Assembly (NCBI GenBank): GCA_000613465.1 | Contig: BAJA01000010.1 | Location: forward strand, 62,001-126,000 | DNA length: 64,000 bases | DNA from: Bacteroides nordii WAL 11050 = JCM 12987 | GTDB taxonomy: Bacteria > Bacteroidota > Bacteroidia > Bacteroidales > Bacteroidaceae | Direction: 5' to 3' | In this document: positions 27,579-36,683 of the stretch, piece after piece | Numbering within the stretch: position 1 is the stretch's first letter | Layout of the letters: every line of letters begins with the position of its first letter | Notes under the pieces: model-generated | Seen by the model: the letters and a program-made list of their open reading frames with translations, nothing else | Database searches by the model: none | What the model was told of the DNA's origin: nothing | Translations under genes and position numbers: made by a program

Positions 27579-27839
27579 ATGGAAAACTTAGAGACAGCGT
27601 TTCTGCTGATGGTAGTTGGTATGGCTACCGTGTTCGTTATTTTACTTATCGTCATTTATCTTGGTAAATTACTGATCTCACTCGTCAATAAATATGCTCC
27701 CGAAGAGGTAGTGTCTGTCAAACAGACTTCTTCGCAAGCTCCTGTGCCTATTCCTGGGAATATCTTAGCTGCAATTACTGCGGCTGTTAATGTAGTAACC
27801 CAGGGGAAGGGCAAAGTGACAAAGGTAGAGAAATTATAA
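27579..27839 (+). CDS. oadG: Oxaloacetate decarboxylase gamma subunit (OadG family)
   Basis: An 86-residue single-span membrane protein. The N-terminal helix AFLLMVVGMATVFVILLIVIYLG is the OadG signature. A short soluble tail follows, rich in Pro, Ala and Lys. OadG anchors the biotin-carrying alpha subunit to the membrane beta subunit in sodium-pumping decarboxylases. It is the first gene of the gamma-alpha-beta set, separated from alpha by a repeat cassette. Confidence 0.88.
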   Translation: MENLETAFLLMVVGMATVFVILLIVIYLGKLLISLVNKYAPEEVVSVKQTSSQAPVPIPGNILAAITAAVNVVTQGKGKVTKVEKL

Positions 27840-27849
27840 ATAATAGATT

Positions 27850-27930
27850 AATGTGCCAATTTGCCAATAGTATCGATTGGCTGCGCTATATGAGGGCTGT
27901 AATACACCGGCACGTTATTTAATTGACAAA
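27850..27930. repeat. Inverted-arm cassette, 8-bp words (ATGTGCCA)
   Basis: The left octamers ATGTGCCA and ATTTGCCA are followed by a core starting TTGGCTGCGCTATATGAGGG and containing CTGTAATACACCGGCACG. The right side, reverse-complemented, carries weaker AATTTGTC and AATTAAAT words. It sits inside the sodium-pump operon between the gamma and alpha genes. Confidence 0.7.
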
Positions 27931-27954
27931 TTATCAAGACACAACTAAAAGAAT

Positions 27955-29778
27955 ATGAAAAGAGAAATCAAGTTTAGTCTGGTTTTCAGAGATATGTGGC
28001 AGAGTGCCGGAAAATATGTACCTCGTGTAGACCAGCTTGTTAAAGTAGCTCCTGCTATTATTGAAATGGGATGTTTTGCCCGTGTTGAAACCAATGGTGG
28101 TGGTTTTGAACAAGTGAATCTGTTGTTTGGTGAAAATCCCAACCGTGCTGTCCGTGAATGGACGAAGCCTTTCCATGAAGCCGGTATTCAAACCCATATG
28201 CTCGACCGTGCCCTAAACGGACTTCGTATGAGCCCCGTTCCTGCCGATGTGCGCAAACTCTTCTATAAAGTGAAAAAAACACAGGGAACAGATATTACCC
28301 GTACTTTCTGCGGATTAAATGATGTTCGTAATATTGCTCCTTCAATCACCTATGCCCATGATGCCGGAATGATTTCACAATGTTCACTTTGTATTACTCA
28401 TTCGCCCATCCATACGGTAGAGTATTATACTAATATGGCTTTGGAGCTGATAAAGCTGGGAGCAGATGAGATCTGTATCAAAGATATGGCAGGTATCGGA
28501 CGTCCTGTCTCTTTAGGAAAGATTGTGGCCAATATAAAAGCTGCATATCCTGATATTCCTGTGCAGTATCATAGTCATGCAGGACCCGGTTTTAATATGG
28601 CAAGCATTCTTGAAGTTTGCGAGGCAGGCTGCGATTATATTGATGTGGGTATGGAACCACTTTCCTGGGGTACCGGTCATGCCGATTTGCTTAGTGTACA
28701 GGCTATGCTGAAAGATGCCGGTTTCAAGGTACCTGAAATAAATATGGAGGCGTACATGAAAGTACGTGGCATGATTCAGGAATTTATGGATGATTTTCTT
28801 GGACTTTACATCAGTCCGAAGAATCGTCTGATGAACTCTCTGCTTATCGCTCCGGGGCTTCCGGGTGGTATGATGGGAAGCCTTATGGCCGATCTCGAAA
28901 CGAATCTGGAATCTATCAATAAATATAAAGCTAAACACAATTTGCCTTTCATGACGCAGGATCAGTTGTTGATTAAGCTTTTCAACGAAGTAGCTTATGT
29001 ATGGCCGCGTGTCGGTTATCCTCCTTTAGTGACTCCGTTCAGCCAGTATGTTAAGAATTTAGCTATGATGAATGTGATAGCTATGGAGAAAGGTAAAGAG
29101 CGCTGGGGTATGATTGCTGATGACATTTGGGATATGATACTTGGCAAGGCTGGACGTTTGCCGGGTAAATTGGCTCCTGAGATTATAGAGAAAGCAGAGC
29201 GTGAAGGTCGTAAATTCTTTGAAGGCGATCCGCAGGATAATTATCCGGATGACCTTGATAAGTATCGCAAGTTGATGAAAGAGAATAAATGGGAAACAGG
29301 TGAAGATGACGAAGAGCTCTTTGAATACGCCATGCACCCTGCACAGTACGAGGCTTATAAGAGTGGTAAAGCGAAAGAAGATTTCCTTGCAGATGTGGCT
29401 AAACGTCGTGCAGAACGAGATAAGTCGCCACAGGAAGATGCGAAACCCAAGACACTTACTGTGCAGGTAGATGGACAGGCTTATCGCGTTACTGTGGCTT
29501 ATGGTGATACCGAACTTTCTGCGACCCCTGCCGCCGCAGTAGGTGAGGGTAAAGAGGTACTTTCTCCGTTGGAAGGTAAATTCTTCCTTGTAAAGAATGC
29601 ACAGGAGACAGCATTGAAAGTTGGGGATACTGTAAAAGAAGGAGATGTACTCTGCTATGTGGAAGCTATGAAGACGTATAATGCCATTCGTGCCGAGTTT
29701 GGTGGTACAGTGACGGCTATTTGCAGTAATCCGGGAGATACAGTTTCTGAAGATGACATATTAATGAAGATAGGATAA
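27955..29778 (+). CDS. oadA: Oxaloacetate decarboxylase alpha / carboxyltransferase subunit with biotin domain
   Basis: 607 residues. The N-terminal HMGL-like carboxyltransferase barrel (about 1-300) has FRDMWQSAGK near residue 12, CIKDMAGIGRP near 180 and a YHSHAGP metal-binding H-x-H near 203. A conserved carboxylase region follows. The C-terminal biotinyl domain (about 535-607) has the biotin acceptor Lys573 in EAMKTYN. It transfers CO2 from oxaloacetate (or a related acid) to biotin, which the beta subunit decarboxylates while pumping sodium. The stop TAA overlaps the next start by one base (TAATG), indicating translational coupling. Whether the acid is oxaloacetate or methylmalonyl-CoA cannot be settled from sequence alone. 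Confidence 0.9.
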   Translation: MKREIKFSLVFRDMWQSAGKYVPRVDQLVKVAPAIIEMGCFARVETNGGGFEQVNLLFGENPNRAVREWTKPFHEAGIQTHMLDRALNGLRMSPVPADVRKLFYKVKKTQGTDITRTFCGLNDVRNIAPSITYAHDAGMISQCSLCITHSPIHTVEYYTNMALELIKLGADEICIKDMAGIGRPVSLGKIVANIKAAYPDIPVQYHSHAGPGFNMASILEVCEAGCDYIDVGMEPLSWGTGHADLLSVQAMLKDAGFKVPEINMEAYMKVRGMIQEFMDDFLGLYISPKNRLMNSLLIAPGLPGGMMGSLMADLETNLESINKYKAKHNLPFMTQDQLLIKLFNEVAYVWPRVGYPPLVTPFSQYVKNLAMMNVIAMEKGKERWGMIADDIWDMILGKAGRLPGKLAPEIIEKAEREGRKFFEGDPQDNYPDDLDKYRKLMKENKWETGEDDEELFEYAMHPAQYEAYKSGKAKEDFLADVAKRRAERDKSPQEDAKPKTLTVQVDGQAYRVTVAYGDTELSATPAAAVGEGKEVLSPLEGKFFLVKNAQETALKVGDTVKEGDVLCYVEAMKTYNAIRAEFGGTVTAICSNPGDTVSEDDILMKIG

Positions 29779-31013
29779 TGAACGAGATATTTGAAAACTT
29801 ATATGATATGACTGCTTTCAGCAATATCATTGCCGAACCGCAGTTTCTGATAATGTACGCCATCGCTTTCGTTCTGCTCTATCTGGGTATTAAGAAACAA
29901 TACGAACCATTGTTATTGGTACCTATCGCTTTCGGTGTACTGCTTGCCAACTTCCCGGGAGGTGATATGGGGGTTATTCAGGCCGATGAGAACGGTATGG
30001 TGATGGTGAATGGTGTGATGAAGAGTATTTGGGAAATGCCTTTGCATGACATTGCCCATGAGTTAGGACTTATGAACTTCATCTATTATATGTTGATAAA
30101 GACGGGATTCCTGCCACCTATTATATTTATGGGAGTGGGTGCGTTGACTGACTTCGGACCGATGTTGCGTAATCTGCATCTTTCTATATTCGGGGCAGCT
30201 GCCCAGTTGGGTATTTTCACTGTGTTGCTGGTAGCTATCCTGATCGGTTTTACTCCCCAGGAAGCGGCTTCATTGGGCATTATCGGAGGGGCTGATGGTC
30301 CTACGGCTATCTTTACCACCATTAAACTGGCTCCTCATCTGTTAGGTCCGATTGCTATTGCCGCTTACTCTTACATGGCATTGGTTCCGGTGATTATTCC
30401 GATGGTAGTTCGCTTGCTATGTTCTAAAAAAGAGCTGAGTATCAATATGAAAGAGGAGGAGAAGAAGTATCCTTCAAAGACGGAAATTAAAAATCTGCGG
30501 GTATTGAAAATTATCTTCCCGATTGCAGTGACTACAGTTGTCGCCCTCTTTGTGCCCAGTGCTGTGCCATTGATTGGTATGTTGATGTTTGGTAACCTTG
30601 TAAAGGAAATAGGCAGCAATACCTTCCGTTTGTTTGATGCTGCTTCCAACAGCATTATGAATGCTGCAACCATTTTCCTGGGACTTTCCGTAGGGGCTAC
30701 CATGACTGCCGAAGCTTTCCTGAACTGGACTACTATCGGTATTGTAGTCGGTGGTTTCCTTGCCTTTGCCCTGAGTATTACCGGTGGTATCTGTTTGGTG
30801 AAGTTGTTCAACCTCTTCTCTAAGAAAAAGATCAATCCGTTGATTGGTGCTACAGGATTGAGTGCTGTGCCGATGGCAAGCCGTGTGGCGAATGAAATTG
30901 CTTTGAAGTATGATTCAAAGAATCACGTGTTGCAGTATTGCATGGCAAGTAATATTTCCGGAGTTATCGGTTCGGCTGTAGCTGCAGGCGTATTGATTTC
31001 ATTCCTTGCCTGA
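29778..31013 (+). CDS. oadB: Oxaloacetate decarboxylase beta subunit, sodium pump
   Basis: 411 residues, highly hydrophobic with about ten membrane segments. It decarboxylates carboxybiotin and exports sodium ions. Typical stretches are FMGVGALTDFGPML near residue 118, GIIGGADGPTAIF near 168 (with the conserved Asp of the sodium path) and ASNSIMNAATIFLGLSVGATM near 290. It ends in NISGVIGSAVAAGVLISFL. It starts inside the alpha gene's stop codon and is followed by a strong terminator. Confidence 0.94.
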   Translation: MNEIFENLYDMTAFSNIIAEPQFLIMYAIAFVLLYLGIKKQYEPLLLVPIAFGVLLANFPGGDMGVIQADENGMVMVNGVMKSIWEMPLHDIAHELGLMNFIYYMLIKTGFLPPIIFMGVGALTDFGPMLRNLHLSIFGAAAQLGIFTVLLVAILIGFTPQEAASLGIIGGADGPTAIFTTIKLAPHLLGPIAIAAYSYMALVPVIIPMVVRLLCSKKELSINMKEEEKKYPSKTEIKNLRVLKIIFPIAVTTVVALFVPSAVPLIGMLMFGNLVKEIGSNTFRLFDAASNSIMNAATIFLGLSVGATMTAEAFLNWTTIGIVVGGFLAFALSITGGICLVKLFNLFSKKKINPLIGATGLSAVPMASRVANEIALKYDSKNHVLQYCMASNISGVIGSAVAAGVLISFLA

Positions 31014-31050
31014 TATCCTTTACCTCTGTGTGAGGTTTGTGAGTAAGTTT

Positions 31051-31097
31051 AAGAATGCCTCCCTAAAGTTTTGTCTCAACTTTAGGGAGGCATTCTT
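31051..31097 (+). terminator. Strong terminator after oadB
   Basis: AAGAATGCCTCCCTAAAGTT (31051-31070) and its exact complement at 31078-31097 form a perfect 20-bp stem with a seven-base loop, 38 bases after the oadB stop. Confidence 0.85.
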
Positions 31098-31242
31098 GCA
31101 ATAAGCAGAGAGTTTTACTCTTTTATGCCTGCTTCAATGTAATAGAATTTATGTTAATAATCTGGTCGGATGAAATACAGTTGACTTGTATTTATGTTAT
31201 TAATGTGAGTCAGTAGTTGGATATTTGATAAACAATGGAGTG

Positions 31243-31325
31243 ATGTGCCAATATGTCAATGTGCCAATTGGATGTGTTGTACCGATACTCTTTTGTATAG
31301 CGCGGCTAATTGGCACATTATTTGT
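31243..31325. repeat. Inverted-arm cassette, 8-bp words (ATGTGCCA)
   Basis: The left arm is ATGTGCCA, ATATGTCA, ATGTGCCA. The core begins TTGGATGTGTTGTACCGATA and ends near GCGCGGCTAA. The right arm carries one complementary ATTGGCACAT. It lies between oadB and the nitroreductase gene; the rest of that gap holds the terminator and A/T-rich sequence without recognised features. Confidence 0.75.
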
Positions 31326-31448
31326 ACCTGTTTCTGCATGATTACTTATCAACATGAGGACGGGATATTATGTATCTGATACTATCAATAATAGTAAGAG
31401 TTGTTATGTAACAATTGAGTGAAACTAATTTAATAAATAGAGCATAAA

Positions 31449-32177
31449 ATGAATTTAGAAGAGGTCTTGAACTTCCGTCGTTCCGTACGAGTTTTTGATA
31501 AAGAAAAACCAATAAAACCGGAAACGGTGAAACACTGTCTGCAATTAGCAACTTTAGCTCCCAATAGCTCGAATATGCAATTGTGGGAGTTCTACCAAAT
31601 AACGAACCCCGAATTGTTAGCGGAGATTTCAAAAGCCTGTCTTGGGCAGTCAGCTACTGCTACGGCTTCAGAAATAGTTGTTTTCGTTACACGTCAGGAT
31701 CTGTATAAAAAGCGTGCAAAGTCCGTTCTTGAATTTGAAAAAGGAAATATCATGCGAAATAGTCCGAAAGAACGTCAGGAGAAACGTATCAAAGACCGGG
31801 AATTATATTATGGAAAACTAATGCCTTTCATTTACGCCCGTTTTTGGGGAATCTTAGGCTTTTTGAGGGTAATACTGGCTAAGAGTATCAGCTTATTCCG
31901 CCCGATGATGCGGGAAGTTTCTGAAAGTGATATGCGTGTGGTCGTTCATAAATCCTGTGCACTTGCTGCACAAACATTTATGATTGCTATGGCAAATGAA
32001 GGATATGATACTTGTCCTTTGGAAGGCTTTGATAGCAAACGAATCAAGAAGTTACTGAAACTACCTCATGGTGCCGGAATAAACATGGTAATTCCTTGTG
32101 GAATACGAAATGGAAATAAAGGAATCTGGGGAGAACGGGGGAGAGTACCGTTCAATGAAATCTATCACAGAATGTAG
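31449..32177 (+). CDS. Nitroreductase-family flavoprotein
   Basis: 242 residues. The opening FRRSVRVFDKEKP carries the conserved Arg-Arg-Ser-x-Arg FMN phosphate contact. APNSSNMQLWEF near residue 38 and the C-terminal GYDTCPLEGFD and LPHGAGINMVIPCG motifs fit the nitroreductase family. These enzymes bind FMN and reduce nitro compounds, quinones or other acceptors with NAD(P)H. An internal basic segment (residues 88-145) is longer than in minimal nitroreductases. It is monocistronic. Confidence 0.88.
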   Translation: MNLEEVLNFRRSVRVFDKEKPIKPETVKHCLQLATLAPNSSNMQLWEFYQITNPELLAEISKACLGQSATATASEIVVFVTRQDLYKKRAKSVLEFEKGNIMRNSPKERQEKRIKDRELYYGKLMPFIYARFWGILGFLRVILAKSISLFRPMMREVSESDMRVVVHKSCALAAQTFMIAMANEGYDTCPLEGFDSKRIKKLLKLPHGAGINMVIPCGIRNGNKGIWGERGRVPFNEIYHRM

Positions 32178-32342
32178 TATACAGTATCCAAAATCTAAAA
32201 GGGGATAGTAAAAAAGAATTGCTTATAAAAGTATGTCGGGGATTCTCCATTATTTGATAGCAATATATGCTTATTGCTTGGTTATTTTGTAGATAGCTAA
32301 GAAATTTGACTATTGATTAGTGTTGAGTCCAAGTAAAAAGAT

Positions 32343-32371
32343 GAGGGAAGGCCGATTATCGGCCTCCCCTC
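32343..32371 (-). terminator. Terminator at the end of the B12 surface operon
   Basis: AGGCCGA and TCGGCCT enclose TTA, extended by GAGGG/CCCTC pairs. On the minus strand a CATCTTTTTAC tract follows. It is probably bidirectional and also serves the nitroreductase gene. Confidence 0.8.
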
Positions 32372-32398
32372 TCACTTTTTATATACGTTATAGTAGTT

Positions 32399-35300
32399 TT
32401 ACTGCTTAATTACTTTTACAACTGTCTCTTTATACTTCAATAGATATGTTCCGTTAGCGAGTTGTGTAGTATTAACCGTATTTTCTCCAGCTTTCAGGTT
32501 GAATATCATTATACTTTGTCCTGCTACATTGTAGAGTTCAGCTGTTCCGTTTTCCTGAACACGCACTACAAGGTGATCTTTGAATGGATTTTGCAGAACC
32601 GTTACTATGCTGTTTGCATCGATTTGTGTATCTTCGATACCTACCGGAGCACTTACTTTAACGGCAAAACTTGTGTCTACATACTTTCCGCCGTATTCAT
32701 ACATGTAGTTATCTTCACTGAATGCTACTGTATAACGCAGCGTGATTTGTGCAGTTCCGGTTTGTCCTTTGCTTGTAATGAGGACAAGTGAATCTGTTGT
32801 AACATCAATGCTGTCTGTTATCAGGATCGGGTTGTCATTAGCTACTACAGTTTTGGTAAATGTCTTTCCCCAAGTGCTGGTCGAAGGATATTTGAATACA
32901 TCTTTCAAACTGAGTCTTAGCGTATCTACTTTAGTAGTGATAGCCGTATCTTTCAGGGCATTGACTACTAATGGTTTGTAGATCTCCGGCGTAATCTTGA
33001 GTTCAACTTGACGGCTGGCAGATAGTCCGACATTGTCAATGGCTTCGACAGTGAAAGTTACGAGAGAGTCGCTATCTACATCACCGCGATAGAACATTTT
33101 CAGTTCGATATCACCGTTGTCTTTATAGCCTTTCACATTGAGCCAATCGTTATACTGCTCGATGCTTCTTACATAGATGGAATAGTTGTTTTCTTTGTCG
33201 GTAAAGGCCGATTTTTGTAGAGTATAACTACCCGGTTCCGTCGCACGATCGTAAGGAGTAGAACCGTATCCGACACTACCTTTCGAAACTTTCGGCGCTT
33301 CATTATCGGCAACGTCGTTCATCATTTGTAAGTTAGCTGGTGTTTTACCTAAATTATAGATATCCTTCTGTTTGTTGAAATCTTTGTCATAGATAGCCCC
33401 TTGGTAATAAGTTACATCTTGGTCGGCATATGCCACATAATAATTACCGTTTGTAGTATCACGTATTGCTTCGGTAGGATAGATACGTTGGCCTTCCATA
33501 AATGTTCCGTCAAGAATTTCGCGTTTTTTGGTATTGTAAACCGAGAAACCTTTGTAGTTTGATAATAGGATAGAATCTCCTGTCATCGGTTTGATGGCTG
33601 TAGGTACTCCTTCGAAGAATGCCTCAATACCTCCTGTAGGAATAAGTGTAGAAGTATTATTAGTAGTGTTGAATTCGAGGATGGAAGCCTCTTCTTCTTT
33701 TACCGGATCATAGGCACGAATACCGTAAATCATGTTATCCTTGGCTACGAGTGTACTGGTATTCAATCCTTTTGTATTGAGAGTTACTTCTTTTTCAAGT
33801 TCAAAAGTATTTAGATTGATGATACCCATAGCGCTCTTTTCTTCGTTACTGATGATGAGATACAAGTTATCGCCAACTACTACCATGTCTTGGATTGGTT
33901 TAGATAGTTTGATTGTCCGTACCAGTTCCATATCTGTCTTATAGTAGATGGATATGGTATATGTTTCATTTGCTGTATGCGATGAGGCTATCAGCAAGTT
34001 ACGGGTGGTTAATAATTTATCTACAGTTGCTTTGTTGAGTGTCTGTACTTTGTGTGTACATTCAGCTCCAGGAGTGTTATAACGGTAGAGACTATCATTA
34101 GTAGCAATATATGTAAAGGCTCCATCTGCAGTCAGGGCATGGATACTGTCAGCTTTCAGACCAGCTATGATTGCTTTTGTTTCATTACTTTCGGGAACAT
34201 AGGCTTTCACTATATTCTTATCTGCAAAGAGCAAACGACGACTGGATGCCAATACATCTGGTGCATAGATTACAGGTAATTTTAATGTTTTCTTTTGACC
34301 ATAGTGAGTAACGTTGAAAGTTAGTGTATCTGTCAGGTATTCACCTTGTGAATACTGATAGTTCAGGGCATTTTTTGCAAGTGTGTAAACCTTCTCTGTA
34401 ATACCTTTTACATCTTCCAAATAAATAGTTGAGCTATTTCCGGCAGTGAAGAGAGCGCTACTGGTTAATATTCCTTCAGGCTCGTAGTAAGCTATCTTGA
34501 GCGGATCGGAAATAGGTGTAATTTGGGGAATGTCGTTTACAATTACCAATATTGAATCTGATAATTCTGGATTGCTGGTAGAGTATACATGTAACATGGT
34601 ACGTCCTACTTTTTTACCGTGGAAAGAACCGTTGTTGATAATTCCAATCTCCGGATTAGAGGTGGTCCATCTGAATTTTTCGTAAATGTAACGGTTTCGG
34701 TTACGTCCGTTTAATGATTCGCCACGGCTGTCTTCACACTGTGTTTCGATATAGATAGTTTCGCCTAATATCATATTTATGCTATCGTTGGATACCGTAC
34801 TTGCGTTTCCTTCAATATCGATGACTACCTTTTTCAGATCGACTACATCTATCTGGATAGAATCATGTGGTATATCTTCCTTTTGGCTAAAATAAATCCA
34901 AGTACTACCGAGACCGGTAGCACTGAATTTACCTGTATTGTCAATAGTACCTACTGTATCGGTCGATAACCACCATTTTTGCTCTCCTTCGTGTATCGGA
35001 CGTCCATTTTTGAATAAGAAACCTTCGTATTGGCATTCTTGTCCACGGATGACCTGCAACTGAGTGATACCGATATAGTTCAGATAATAATCTTTAGGAA
35101 CGTAATCGGGCTCAGGAGTAGTGATGGCAACTCCCAAAACTTCTGTTGACCATTCTCCCAGCCATCCGGCATTGGCACTACCGGCACAATATACTTTTAC
35201 AAAGTCCACATGATCCAATTCTACATGGTTACCGTCTTTGTCGACAGCCCAGCTGATATCGAAACCATCTGCTGCGTTACCTCTTTCATCATTATAATAA

Positions 35301-36664
35301 GGGTTACTGGCTATAGTTAAATCTGTTTTATTATAACCTCTGTTATCACAATATCCGAAAGCTGGTGCACGATAGAATTCGATATAACTAGGTGAACTCA
35401 TGTCAATAGAGCTACGGATAATATTACCACTATATGTCAGAGAATCGCGGTCGCATTCGAAATCAAATGGATCCGGGAAATAAGAGTGAGAGTGGAACTG
35501 ATTGCTTAATACGGCTCCGGATTCTCCCTTATCGGTAGTCCAGGGCACAGTATAACGTTTGTCATAACTTGGATTATAGTAAGTCATTTCTACGTTATGT
35601 TTGGTAGTACTAAGCCAATAGTCCGATCCTGCTAATTCGTACCATGGTTCGTCCGGATCTGGTATTCCGTTACCATTTAAGTCCTGACAGACTTGTACTG
35701 CTCCCGGTTCTGTCCATACACCATACAAATTGGCAACGAAAGAGTTACCTCTAACGGTAAAGTCTACTCCATAAGGATGGCGAGGATCATTTTTTATTGG
35801 CTGGTCGAATCCGTAGATTACGTATCCACCGAACGATCCCAGGCTAATCATTCCTCCCTGATTTCCTAATGTCTTTTCTGCTGAATTCTTTTGGGCGATA
35901 CCTTCATTCGTGAATTGTCCCGGAGCTGGCATGAAAGCAATAACTTTTGATGCATAAGCATTTTTGTGGATGTTGAATTTCACTATTGCTGAAGACGATT
36001 CGCTGCCATCGGCCAATGTTACGGTGTACTTCAGTTGATCAAAAGAGTAATTCTCCAAATCGGCATTGGGGATATACTGGATAGTATCTGGTTTTGTAGT
36101 ACCTCCGGAGAGGATAGTGGCAGTACCATATACCGGTTGTTCGTCAATTGTCAATGTCGCTGTATTTTTGGCATTGTTATCCATAAAGTTATCATTAAAC
36201 AATACGGGTGCTTTACATGTCTGTCCTAAATCTACCACATAATTGTCATCTTTGGCTATCATTGATACAATGTCTATTTTTAATAGATTTTCGACTTTTA
36301 CACCGTTATATTCCAAAATAACTTTCACATCTGCTTTGCCAGTCTTTTTAGCTTTTTGTTGCAGATAGAGTTGTTGTACTTTTCCATAATTGTAGTATTC
36401 ATATCTATATAAGCCTACTACTGTCTCATCGGTATATTCGAAAGTGGCTGTTACACCAGCTTCATCTAAATTGGCTGTTTTATCCATTCCGTCGGGATAA
36501 ACAAATAAATCGGTCATCGGGATATTGATGGTTACATCCCAACTCTTTCCGATATCTGTGAAGGAGTAATCCTTCGGCACAAACTGATTACTGGCAAAAG
36601 TCCCAGCTACATACAGCCACGATACGAGTATCGCAACTGTAACCCTAAGAGTAATTTTTCTCAT
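32399..36664 (-). CDS. Large secreted surface protein with T9SS-type sorting domain, B12 operon
   Basis: 1421 residues with a signal peptide (ending GTFAS, residue 24). Ig-like strands fill residues 25-240. From about 245 to 510 lies a domain shared with the 419-residue lipoprotein of the same operon: PAPGQF, GGYVIYGFDQP, DLNGNGIPDPDEPWYELAGSDYW and GWLGEWSTEV. Bacterial Ig-like segments follow, then a region of propeller-like repeats at about 800-1150, further Ig-like repeats, and a C-terminal type A sorting domain (about 1345-1421: QNPFKDHLVVR, ELYNVAGQSI, LANGTYLLKY). It is the last gene of the operon led by the cobalamin riboswitch and begins 19 bases after the gene before it. A role in capturing cobalamin or a corrinoid-bearing ligand is inferred from context. 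Confidence 0.8.
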   Translation of the reverse strand: MRKITLRVTVAILVSWLYVAGTFASNQFVPKDYSFTDIGKSWDVTINIPMTDLFVYPDGMDKTANLDEAGVTATFEYTDETVVGLYRYEYYNYGKVQQLYLQQKAKKTGKADVKVILEYNGVKVENLLKIDIVSMIAKDDNYVVDLGQTCKAPVLFNDNFMDNNAKNTATLTIDEQPVYGTATILSGGTTKPDTIQYIPNADLENYSFDQLKYTVTLADGSESSSAIVKFNIHKNAYASKVIAFMPAPGQFTNEGIAQKNSAEKTLGNQGGMISLGSFGGYVIYGFDQPIKNDPRHPYGVDFTVRGNSFVANLYGVWTEPGAVQVCQDLNGNGIPDPDEPWYELAGSDYWLSTTKHNVEMTYYNPSYDKRYTVPWTTDKGESGAVLSNQFHSHSYFPDPFDFECDRDSLTYSGNIIRSSIDMSSPSYIEFYRAPAFGYCDNRGYNKTDLTIASNPYYNDERGNAADGFDISWAVDKDGNHVELDHVDFVKVYCAGSANAGWLGEWSTEVLGVAITTPEPDYVPKDYYLNYIGITQLQVIRGQECQYEGFLFKNGRPIHEGEQKWWLSTDTVGTIDNTGKFSATGLGSTWIYFSQKEDIPHDSIQIDVVDLKKVVIDIEGNASTVSNDSINMILGETIYIETQCEDSRGESLNGRNRNRYIYEKFRWTTSNPEIGIINNGSFHGKKVGRTMLHVYSTSNPELSDSILVIVNDIPQITPISDPLKIAYYEPEGILTSSALFTAGNSSTIYLEDVKGITEKVYTLAKNALNYQYSQGEYLTDTLTFNVTHYGQKKTLKLPVIYAPDVLASSRRLLFADKNIVKAYVPESNETKAIIAGLKADSIHALTADGAFTYIATNDSLYRYNTPGAECTHKVQTLNKATVDKLLTTRNLLIASSHTANETYTISIYYKTDMELVRTIKLSKPIQDMVVVGDNLYLIISNEEKSAMGIINLNTFELEKEVTLNTKGLNTSTLVAKDNMIYGIRAYDPVKEEEASILEFNTTNNTSTLIPTGGIEAFFEGVPTAIKPMTGDSILLSNYKGFSVYNTKKREILDGTFMEGQRIYPTEAIRDTTNGNYYVAYADQDVTYYQGAIYDKDFNKQKDIYNLGKTPANLQMMNDVADNEAPKVSKGSVGYGSTPYDRATEPGSYTLQKSAFTDKENNYSIYVRSIEQYNDWLNVKGYKDNGDIELKMFYRGDVDSDSLVTFTVEAIDNVGLSASRQVELKITPEIYKPLVVNALKDTAITTKVDTLRLSLKDVFKYPSTSTWGKTFTKTVVANDNPILITDSIDVTTDSLVLITSKGQTGTAQITLRYTVAFSEDNYMYEYGGKYVDTSFAVKVSAPVGIEDTQIDANSIVTVLQNPFKDHLVVRVQENGTAELYNVAGQSIMIFNLKAGENTVNTTQLANGTYLLKYKETVVKVIKQ

Positions 36665-36683
36665 GTTGTTTTTACGTTAATAA